This document shows, one piece after another, positions 21,662-28,746 of a stretch of 64,000 bases of DNA (the first letter of the stretch is position 1; each line of letters starts with the position of its first letter). Location: NCBI RefSeq assembly GCF_017921815.1, contig NZ_JAGEMM010000003.1:186001-250000 (forward strand), written 5' to 3'. A model generated the notes under the pieces. The model was not told the origin of the DNA and searched no databases. It saw only the letters and a list, made by a program, of their open reading frames with translations. The DNA comes from Microvirga antarctica (GTDB taxonomy: Bacteria; Pseudomonadota; Alphaproteobacteria; Rhizobiales; Beijerinckiaceae). Position numbers and translations under genes: made by a program.

Positions 21662-22252
21662 ATGACGACCGCCAAGAAGTCCGCCCACCGCCTGGGATTC
21701 AAGACCGGCGAAGCAATTGTTTACCCCGCTCACGGCGTCGGCCGTATCACCAATGTTGAAGAGCAGGAGATCGCGGGCTTCAAGCTGGAGCTTTTCGTCG
21801 TCTCGTTCGACAAGGACAAGATGGTTCTGCGTGTCCCGACAGCCAAGGCCGCCAGCGTGGGCATGCGCAAGCTTGCCGAGCCGGCCCTTGTCGAGAAGGC
21901 TCTGGAGGTCCTCACCGGTCGGGCGCGTGTGAAGCGCACCATGTGGTCGCGCCGCGCGCAGGAATACGAGGCCAAGATCAATTCCGGCGACCTCATCGCC
22001 GTGACGGAAGTGGTTCGCGACCTCTATCGGTCGGATGCGCAGCCGGAGCAATCCTACAGCGAACGGCAGCTCTACGAATCCGCCCTTGACCGGGTCGTGC
22101 GCGAAATTTCGGCCGTCAACAAGATCACCGACACCGAATCCCTGAAGTTGATCGAGCAGAGCCTCGCCAAATCCCCGCGCCGCGCTGGCAAGGGTGAGGT
22201 CGATGCGGAAGCCGAGGCCGAAGGGGAAGACGTCCAGGAAGAAGCGGCCTGA
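21662..22252 (+). CDS. carD: CarD-family transcriptional regulator
   Basis: This 196-residue protein has an N-terminal CarD/TRCF RNA-polymerase-interacting domain (GEAIVYPAHGVGRI, then KMVLRVP) and a helical C-terminal half (MWSRRAQEYEAKINSGD, then the SYSERQLYESALDRVVREI segment). CarD proteins bind the RNA polymerase beta subunit and the upstream edge of the -10 element to stabilise open complexes. ATG at 21662 follows AAGGAGG at a normal distance; the earlier in-frame start at 21641 overlaps that site. The acidic tail (about the last 25 residues) is typical. A strong terminator follows. Confidence 0.93.
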   Translation: MTTAKKSAHRLGFKTGEAIVYPAHGVGRITNVEEQEIAGFKLELFVVSFDKDKMVLRVPTAKAASVGMRKLAEPALVEKALEVLTGRARVKRTMWSRRAQEYEAKINSGDLIAVTEVVRDLYRSDAQPEQSYSERQLYESALDRVVREISAVNKITDTESLKLIEQSLAKSPRRAGKGEVDAEAEAEGEDVQEEAA

Positions 22253-22274
22253 TTGCACGCTTCCTGACCATCAG

Positions 22275-22302
22275 AAAGCCCGGCCTTGTGCCGGGTTTTT
22301 TA
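22275..22302 (+). terminator. Rho-independent terminator after carD
   Basis: A perfect stem CCCGGC (22279-22284) / GCCGGG (22290-22295) with a five-base loop is followed by TTTTTT from 22296 and preceded by AAA. It lies 23 bp past the carD stop and separates carD from the sigma-factor gene. Confidence 0.9.
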
Positions 22303-22363
22303 TTGTGGCTAGGCTTGTCGCGGCTCGATGGCGGTCTATCTGAGCAGGCTCTGCTGTTTCGCC

Positions 22364-22388
22364 TGAACTTTTTCTCGCACTGTCCGTT
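22364..22388 (+). promoter_or_regulatory. Possible EcfG-type (general stress) promoter before the rpoH-type gene
   Basis: TGAAC at 22364-22368 and CGTT at 22385-22388 are separated by 16 bp. This is one mismatch from the GGAAC-N16/17-CGTT pattern used by the alphaproteobacterial ECF sigma factor EcfG. It lies 24 bp upstream of the ATG at 22413, with the AAAGGAGG ribosome binding site between. Short motif, so chance occurrence is possible. Confidence 0.35.
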
Positions 22389-22412
22389 GAGAGCAAGCCA
22401 AAGGAGGACGCG

Positions 22413-23285
22413 ATGGGAGAAATCTCAGGGGTTCGTCGCAAATTCGTCCGCGCTGCCATGAACGCTCCGTTCCTGGAACGCGAGGAGGAGCGCCTTTTGG
22501 CGGTCCGCTGGAAAGACGACCGCGACGAGGGCGCGCTCCATCAGTTGACCTCCGCTCACATGCGTCTCGTGATCGCCATTGCGGCCCGCTTCCGGCACTA
22601 CGGCTTACCGATGGCGGATCTGGTCCAGGAGGGCCATGTGGGCCTGCTCGAGGCCGCAGCACGGTTCGAGCCGGAGCGGGAGGTTCGGTTTTCCACCTAC
22701 GCTACCTGGTGGATCCGGGCTTCCGTTCAGGATTACATCCTGAGGAACTGGTCCATCGTCCGCGGTGGGACAAGTTCTGCCCAGAAATCCCTGTTTTTCA
22801 ACCTTCGGCGCCTGCGCGCGAAACTGACCCGCAGCGGCGAGGAGCGGATCTCCTATGAGGTGCACGAAAAGATCGCCAAGGCGATCGGCGTGTCCCGGGC
22901 AGACGTCGCCCTGATGGACGCCAGGCTTTCGGGCCCGGACACGTCGTTGAACGCTCCGGTGATGGATGCGGATTCGTCCAATTCGGCCGAAAGGGTCGAA
23001 TTTCTTGTCGACGGGAGCCCTCTCCCGGACGAAAGCGTGAGCAACGTCATCGATACGGAGCGCCGGGTGCTTTGGCTGAAGCAGGCGCTCGAAGTGCTGA
23101 ACGAGCGGGAATTGCGGATCCTGCGCGCGCGCCGGTTGGACGAGGAGCAGGTGACCTTGGAATTTCTCGGCAACAGGCTCGGGATTTCAAAGGAACGCGT
23201 CCGCCAGATCGAGAACCGCGCACTCGAAAAACTCAAGCGCGCACTCGAGGAACGCTACCCACACGCCTACGGCACTTTCGTCTGA
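22413..23285 (+). CDS. RpoH-type (sigma-32) RNA polymerase sigma factor
   Basis: This 290-residue group 3/4-border sigma-70 factor has region 2 (LVQEGHVGLLEAAARFEP; FSTYATWWIRASVQDYI), the RpoH box (QKSLFFNLRRLRAKL at about residues 125-139), and region 4 with helix-turn-helix (FLGNRLGISKERVRQIE). Heat-shock sigma factors direct chaperone and stress genes. Many Hyphomicrobiales carry two or more rpoH paralogues; this copy may be a secondary rpoH2-like one, which I cannot prove from one window. A strong AAAGGAGG fixes the ATG at 22413, and it is transcribed from its own leader after the carD terminator. Confidence 0.92.
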   Translation: MGEISGVRRKFVRAAMNAPFLEREEERLLAVRWKDDRDEGALHQLTSAHMRLVIAIAARFRHYGLPMADLVQEGHVGLLEAAARFEPEREVRFSTYATWWIRASVQDYILRNWSIVRGGTSSAQKSLFFNLRRLRAKLTRSGEERISYEVHEKIAKAIGVSRADVALMDARLSGPDTSLNAPVMDADSSNSAERVEFLVDGSPLPDESVSNVIDTERRVLWLKQALEVLNERELRILRARRLDEEQVTLEFLGNRLGISKERVRQIENRALEKLKRALEERYPHAYGTFV

Positions 23286-23319
23286 CATCGCGGCGCCAGG
23301 CGCTGAACGTCATGGGTTC

Positions 23320-24744
23320 CTATTCGACGGCGATCTTGTAGCGATAGCCCACCTTCAGGGCATCGCCTCGATCGAGCCCGTTGATCAGCAGGAACTTGTC
23401 GAGGGGCCGATCCACCGCCATGCGGTCCGACAGGCTCTGGGCCGTGTCTCCGTCGCGAGCCGTCACCACGTCGATACGCAGGGGCCGGATGGCGCGGGCC
23501 TCGTCGGCCTGAACCTGCCTCACCGTCGCCAACGTGCGCTGGAAGATGGCGTCGAGGTCGCCGGCGCCGGTTCGAACGGCCATGATCAGCCGGAACGTCG
23601 TGTTGCCGATGCGAATCGCCGAGAGGCGGAATGACCATTCCTTGCCGACCGAGAGACCGGTGGCGACCGGCAGGCCGTTGATGGTCTCGGTTCGCAGGCT
23701 GCCAGGTTCGATGGTGTCGTTCCAGGTGGTGCGCAGGACCTCCTCCAGGCTCTGGCCGTTGGGCGTGTCGGCCGCGTCGAAGAGGAGACGTCGGGACCCG
23801 TCGGATGATGCCCCGAGGACGGCCTGAGAGGTATTCTCGAGGCTGAAGCCTTCGGGCGCCTCGAACGCCACCCCAAGCCGGGAATGGATGAACCGCCGCC
23901 CGCGCACGACACCGTCGGCCGGGTCGTCGCCATAGGCGATGCCCTCGATCGCCGTCAGGTACTCGACCCGTCCGGCCTCTCCGACGCCGGGCGCATTCGC
24001 CCGCCTTGCGGATTGGAGCGCAAGGGTGACCCGTTCCTTCGTGCTCGGGTGACTTGCCATCATGTCAGCGCTACCGTCCGAGCCACTCGCGGAGCGTCCG
24101 AGCGCGGTCAGGAAGCGGGAAGCGCCGTAGGGGTCGAACCCGGCGCGCGCGAGAACCTTCACGCCCGCCTGGTCGGCATCGAGCTCCTGCGAGCGCGAGA
24201 AGCTCGCCAGGGTCGAGCGGGACTCGTTCTGCATCGCGGCCGCCTCCTTGGCGTCGTTCAGCACATTTTCGGTGACGCGCTTGATCAGGGTCGAACGAGC
24301 CTGCAACTCGCTGCGCTGAGACGCATGTCGAAGCGTCACGTGGGCAATTTCATGGGACAGAACGGCCGCGATCTCCGAGGTGTCGTTGGCGAGCGCCAGA
24401 AGCCCCCGCGTCACGTAGAGCCGGCCGTTCGGCAGCGCGAAAGCGTTGACCGCGGGCGAGTTGAGGATGGTGATCTGGAAGGATTCATCCGGACGGTCGC
24501 TGGCATCGACCAGCCGCTTGGTGATCTCGGTGAGGAGGCGCTGGGCCTGAGGCGCCCGGGCCTCGCCGCCAAAGGCCGCCACCAGGCGCTCGTGGTCGCG
24601 ATCCCGCGGGCGGTCGGCACCCACGACGCGCGGCGCATCGGCCGGCAGCGGCGTCGAGCCGTCGAGGCCCGCACAGCCTGAAAGCAGCAGGCCGGCGAGG
24701 AGGGCCGCGATGGCCGGTCGTTGGTTCAGAGGTCTTTCGCTCAT
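23320..24744 (-). CDS. M48-family metalloprotease lipoprotein with C-terminal LysM-like part
   Basis: This 474-residue lipoprotein has a lipobox LLSGC with Cys24 as the lipidated residue. The zinc-protease motif HEIAH is at residues 131-135 and the third-ligand helix is ELDADQAG. The family (BepA/YfgC/LoiP-like) performs outer-membrane quality control in the periplasm. The last 60 residues (VVTARDGDTAQSLSDRM and KFLLINGLDRGDALKVGYRYKI) look like a LysM-type peptidoglycan-binding module. The GTG at 24750 or the ATG at 24744 can serve; I chose ATG. The gene starts just after the SNase-like stop, so the two are one operon. Confidence 0.9.
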   Translation of the reverse strand: MSERPLNQRPAIAALLAGLLLSGCAGLDGSTPLPADAPRVVGADRPRDRDHERLVAAFGGEARAPQAQRLLTEITKRLVDASDRPDESFQITILNSPAVNAFALPNGRLYVTRGLLALANDTSEIAAVLSHEIAHVTLRHASQRSELQARSTLIKRVTENVLNDAKEAAAMQNESRSTLASFSRSQELDADQAGVKVLARAGFDPYGASRFLTALGRSASGSDGSADMMASHPSTKERVTLALQSARRANAPGVGEAGRVEYLTAIEGIAYGDDPADGVVRGRRFIHSRLGVAFEAPEGFSLENTSQAVLGASSDGSRRLLFDAADTPNGQSLEEVLRTTWNDTIEPGSLRTETINGLPVATGLSVGKEWSFRLSAIRIGNTTFRLIMAVRTGAGDLDAIFQRTLATVRQVQADEARAIRPLRIDVVTARDGDTAQSLSDRMAVDRPLDKFLLINGLDRGDALKVGYRYKIAVE

Positions 24745-24750
24745 ACTCAC

Positions 24751-25572
24751 TCAGCGCGGCAGCCGTTCGATCATGTCCGGTATCTCAACGGTAAGAGACG
24801 CGCCTTGCCAAGCCTCCAAAATGCCTCGGACCCTGACCTGACGCCCCTTCAACGCCGCGGCATCGATGCCGCGCTCTGTCATCCGCTTCCATGTCCTTTT
24901 CGGAATGATGACCGTGAAATCGTCTGCCCATTGCCCTCCGAAGTTCAGATATGTCCGCTGCGGGCGCTCCCCGACACTGCGCACCCGCCCTTCGACGAGG
25001 GCGAAGGTGCCGATGCGCGCTGTCAGCCGGTCCAATTGCTCGCTGCCGATAGGCTTATAGCCAGCATCGGCCCAGACACCAAGACTTCGCTGTCGCGCCG
25101 CCTCTTCCTGCGCGAGAAAATCGTCCGGACAGGCGGGATCGGCGCTTTGTGGGTCGGCGAGGCCAAGACCGCGGGCGATCAGGCTCCGGCCGAGATCGGC
25201 CTCCTCGGCCTGATCGTCCCGCAGCAGGCGCACGGTGCGACGCGACCAGCGGTCCCGGCCGGCCGGCCCCTGGACGCGCACGCGCGCGCCGCTGTGGCCG
25301 CGGAGGTAGGCCAGCGCCTCATCCCGGAAGGGGCCGTCATCAGGAAGCCGGACAGCACCAAGCCGGGCAGGCCCGCCCGCCAGCATCAGCAGATCGCCTT
25401 CCGCCGACACCCCCGCAATGACATCCCAATCGCCCGGAGAGGAGCAAGAAGCAGGAGCGGGCCGCGCGACCCGCTCGGCCGCAGATAAAGTCGTCGCCCA
25501 TACCGCCCCCAGCAGCCCGACGACGATAAAGGCCCGCCATCTCCGCACCCCCGAGCCCCCACGCCACCCCAA
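24751..25572 (-). CDS. Exported thermonuclease (SNase)-like protein
   Basis: This 273-residue protein has an N-terminal hydrophobic signal (VVGLLGAVWATTLSA) and an SNase/OB-fold-like core (residues about 55-150; ALAYLRGHSGARVRV, then GRSLIARGLGLADP). A second OB-like C-terminal part follows (IGTFALVEGRVRSVGER). The usual catalytic VRLAGIDAPE segment is replaced by VRLPDDG, so nuclease activity is doubtful. The start is TTG at 25572, favoured by a GGAGGG eight bases upstream; GTG at 25548 is an alternative. It precedes the M48 lipoprotein protease gene with no gap, which hints at a shared envelope role. Confidence 0.78.
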   Translation of the reverse strand: MGWRGGSGVRRWRAFIVVGLLGAVWATTLSAAERVARPAPASCSSPGDWDVIAGVSAEGDLLMLAGGPARLGAVRLPDDGPFRDEALAYLRGHSGARVRVQGPAGRDRWSRRTVRLLRDDQAEEADLGRSLIARGLGLADPQSADPACPDDFLAQEEAARQRSLGVWADAGYKPIGSEQLDRLTARIGTFALVEGRVRSVGERPQRTYLNFGGQWADDFTVIIPKRTWKRMTERGIDAAALKGRQVRVRGILEAWQGASLTVEIPDMIERLPR

Positions 25573-25654
25573 AGCCAGGTCCCTCCACAGGCTGCGCCGG
25601 GGAGCCTAACACCCGTTTACGGGATTGCGAATTGTGCTAATCAATCCCCCATGC

Positions 25655-25731
25655 GGTCCCGTAGCTCAGCCGGACAGAGCGGCGGTTTCCTAAACCGTAG
25701 GTCGGAAGTTCGAGTCTTCCCGGGATCGCCA
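25655..25731 (+). tRNA. tRNA-Arg (anticodon CCT)
   Basis: A complete 77-nt cloverleaf. The acceptor stem pairs 25655-25661 (GGTCCCG) with 25721-25727 (CGGGATC). The anticodon loop TTCCTAA reads CCT for arginine AGG codons, the T-loop is TTCGAGT between GGAAG and CTTCC, the discriminator is G, and the CCA end is encoded. The 3' end of tRNA genes is a common integration site, but no integrase or repeated 3' segment is seen nearby. Confidence 0.97.
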
Positions 25732-25955
25732 GTTTTACAAGTGCTGAAGACATCGGCCCTCGACCGAGGGGTGGTCGCCCCCTCCGAGACGGGCTGCACA
25801 AGCCGCGCCGCTTGGCATGCGCCTTCCCACGCTGCGCGAGAATCCCGCCGTGACCTGCCGCGCATCAAGATGTCGTCGGTCCGGACGGCTGTGAATACTT
25901 ACCGATAGGAGCGCTCCCGTAAAATTGGTATGATCCTCAAAACAAAGGGTCTGCT

Positions 25956-28676
25956 GTGCACGAAGTTCGGGACGGCGCCAGTGTTCACCCGATTCAGATC
26001 GATGCCGCCGGGACGTCGCCGGACAATGGTGCTGACGGCTCCTCCCTCGTCTTTCCTGACGCAGACATGCTCTTCACGGCCGATTTCAAGCGGTCGGGGG
26101 TCGATCTTGTGCTCGTGGGGCCGAACAAGAAGACGGCGATCGTCTACAACTACTTCAAGGACGACAGGCGCGCGACGATTGCCTCCCCGGAGGGCGCTGA
26201 CCTCAAGGGATCCGTTGTCGAGGCGCTGGCGGGGCCTGAGAACCCCGGCGAATACGCTCAGGTCGTCGCTGCCGCCGCAACCTTGAAGCCGATCGGACGC
26301 GTGGAGAAAGTCTCCGGCTCCGCCACCGTGCTTCGCAACGGCGTGCCGATCTCCCTGAACTTTGGCGATGTTGTCGCAAAAGGCGATGTCGTCCAGACGG
26401 CGTCTGGTTCGTCGCTCACCATCAAGTTCAGCGACGGGACGGTGTTTACGCTGTCGTCGAGCGCGCGCATCGTGCTCACCGAGATGGTCTATGCGGCTGA
26501 ATCCCACCAGAACGCGGCGGTGATTACCCTCGTGCAGGGCGTGATCGGGTTCGTGGCCGGGATGGTGGCCAAAACGGGCGACCTCAAGGTCGAAACGCCT
26601 GTCGCGACCATGGCCATCCGGGGAACGGCGGTGAAAGCGGAGATCTCGGCCTTCAGCGGAACGACCAAATTCTCCCTGCTTACCGAACCGGATGGGCGTG
26701 TGGGCTCGTTCACGATCCTCGACAAGCATGACCTGTCCCGCGTGCTCGCGTCGATGTCCGACGCAAACGTGGCGACGATCATCGCGCCGATGGCGGCCTC
26801 CGATCTACGGGTCACACAGGTGTTCAAAACCGGGGACGAGATCCGCTCCGATGCCGACTTCGTCCGCGAGCTTTTTCGGACATTCGCCACGGAGCCGAGA
26901 CAGCGGCGCGGCAGCAGCGACGATGATGGGATTCCCGTCCTGATTCCCATCAACGCGCATCAGCCCTTGATCGAGACGGGGCCCTTTCCGGCCGTGGCGC
27001 CGATCTTCCTGACGCCCGCCATCCTGCCGACGATCTCCCCCATGTCCACCCGATCGCCGGTGGCGATCCGTGGCGCCGCGACCGAAGACGGTCCGCAGAT
27101 CGGCCTTCAAGCGCTCGCCATGGCGCTCTCTCAGGTCGTCAATGTGAAGGCAGCTGTGGTCGCCGTGCCCGCCTCCTTGCCGCCCGGCGTGACGTTTGTC
27201 GACGGGACGCGAACCTTTGCGCTCGACCCGTCGCATCCGGCCTACCAGCACCTGGCGGCCGGGGAAAAAATCACCATCACGGTCAACTACACCGTGTCGG
27301 ATTTCCGCACGCAGATCCCCACCTCGGTGTCATGGGTCGTCACCGGGCGGAACGATGCGCCGATCGCCCGGAGCGATCACGTTGCGGGCGTCGACGAAAG
27401 CCACAAGACTGTGCTTGCCCTCGGGGCGAACGATTCCGATATCGACGGCGATTCCCTCCGGATCGTCCGGTGGACCGCGCCGACCGAAGGCAGCGTCGTG
27501 AAGGACCCGTCGGGGCATCTGATCTTTGACCCGGGAGATGATTTCCGCGCGCTGAGCACCGGCGAGACCGCAACCGTTTCGTTCACCTATACGGTTTCGG
27601 ACGACCGGGGCGGCACGGACACCGCCACGGCCAGCGTGCAGATTCGTGGCGCCGGCACCTTCTCGTCGAAGCACGTGACCGCTGAAACCAGCAGCACGCT
27701 TGCCGACACCCACCAGTCCGTCTCTCTTACCCTCGACGGGCCGTCGCAAACCACGGCAGCCACCGCGGATCTGCGCATCGCCGTCGGTCTCGGCCCTGTC
27801 GCCCAGCCGCAGATGAACATTTTGTATGTCGTGGATGTATCGGAGAGCACGTCCGGGGACTTTGCCGGCGCTCCGGTGGGTGATCTCAACCAGGACGGGC
27901 GGTCCAACACGATTCTGGATGCAGAGATCGCGAATCTGCTTGGGCTCACCGAGCGGATTCGCAGCCTCGGGTTCTCGCCCGCTGACGTCACGGTGACGGT
28001 CATTCCGTTCAATGGCAGCGCCAATCCCGCGCACGAAGCGAATCCTGCGCAGGATGCAAGCAACACGGCGGCGGTGACAGTCGCCCTCGACAGCGCGGGA
28101 AGCGAGACGCTCGCCAGTTTCCTCGCAAGCCTGAAGGCCGGAGGCGAGACGAATTTCGAACACGCCCTCCGAGCGGCCTCCGAGAAACTCCAGACGCTCG
28201 ATCAGGGCGGCGAGCAGAACCTTGTCTATTTCCTGTCGGATGGCAGCGGGATGGGCGCCCTCGCCAATGATCTTGCCAATCTGAACGGCATCCATCACGC
28301 CAAGATCGCAGCGTTCGGAATCGGCGACAATGTCGACCTTTCCATTCTCGACATGATCGACAACACCGGTGGCGCCGAGAGAGTCGCCTTCGGCCAGCAA
28401 CTCGGCGCCGCGTTCTCCCTGTCTCCCCGGCAGAGCGGCAGGGTCGTCGACCTCGATGTGTTCGTGAACGGCAGGGCAATTGCCGATATCGGACCCGAGG
28501 ACCTGGTCATGACCTCGACCGGCCTTGCACTCGACGTGACACTGGCGGATCTCGCCCGGACGGTGGGCGATCAGAACCGCGTGACGGCGTCGATCACGTT
28601 TGCCGACGGCGAGACCTTGACGACGCAGCTCGCGATCGCCGGGGCGTTGCCGCGCTCCACCGACTTCATTCTGTGA
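25956..28676 (+). CDS. FecR-domain / von Willebrand A surface protein
   Basis: This is a 906-residue multidomain protein without a classical signal peptide. A FecR-type domain occupies about residues 113-235 (SGSATVLRNGVPISL, GDVVQTASGSS, then TPVATMAIRGTAVK). Ig/cadherin-like modules follow (about 440-570, with NDSDIDGDSLRIV and YTVSDDRGGTDTATASV as in VCBS/Cadherin_5 repeats). A VWA domain from about residue 618 has the MIDAS DVSESTSG near 625. The plan is that of a large secreted or surface-attached adhesin. GTG at 25956 follows an AAAGGG site. It lies 70 bp upstream of a CHASE2 cyclase gene; FecR proteins next to CHASE2 cyclases recur in proteobacteria, suggesting a sensing pair (inference). 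Confidence 0.83.
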   Translation: MHEVRDGASVHPIQIDAAGTSPDNGADGSSLVFPDADMLFTADFKRSGVDLVLVGPNKKTAIVYNYFKDDRRATIASPEGADLKGSVVEALAGPENPGEYAQVVAAAATLKPIGRVEKVSGSATVLRNGVPISLNFGDVVAKGDVVQTASGSSLTIKFSDGTVFTLSSSARIVLTEMVYAAESHQNAAVITLVQGVIGFVAGMVAKTGDLKVETPVATMAIRGTAVKAEISAFSGTTKFSLLTEPDGRVGSFTILDKHDLSRVLASMSDANVATIIAPMAASDLRVTQVFKTGDEIRSDADFVRELFRTFATEPRQRRGSSDDDGIPVLIPINAHQPLIETGPFPAVAPIFLTPAILPTISPMSTRSPVAIRGAATEDGPQIGLQALAMALSQVVNVKAAVVAVPASLPPGVTFVDGTRTFALDPSHPAYQHLAAGEKITITVNYTVSDFRTQIPTSVSWVVTGRNDAPIARSDHVAGVDESHKTVLALGANDSDIDGDSLRIVRWTAPTEGSVVKDPSGHLIFDPGDDFRALSTGETATVSFTYTVSDDRGGTDTATASVQIRGAGTFSSKHVTAETSSTLADTHQSVSLTLDGPSQTTAATADLRIAVGLGPVAQPQMNILYVVDVSESTSGDFAGAPVGDLNQDGRSNTILDAEIANLLGLTERIRSLGFSPADVTVTVIPFNGSANPAHEANPAQDASNTAAVTVALDSAGSETLASFLASLKAGGETNFEHALRAASEKLQTLDQGGEQNLVYFLSDGSGMGALANDLANLNGIHHAKIAAFGIGDNVDLSILDMIDNTGGAERVAFGQQLGAAFSLSPRQSGRVVDLDVFVNGRAIADIGPEDLVMTSTGLALDVTLADLARTVGDQNRVTASITFADGETLTTQLAIAGALPRSTDFIL

Positions 28677-28746
28677 GCGTTCCCGTGCACCGGCGACATG
28701 CAGCCGACGGACAATTCGGTTGTTCCCGCCTCGCACCGGCCCGGCC

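Noticed and set aside
25732-25955. Integrase or attachment repeat beside tRNA-Arg
   Set aside because: No second copy of the tRNA 3' end and no recombinase gene was found in the window.
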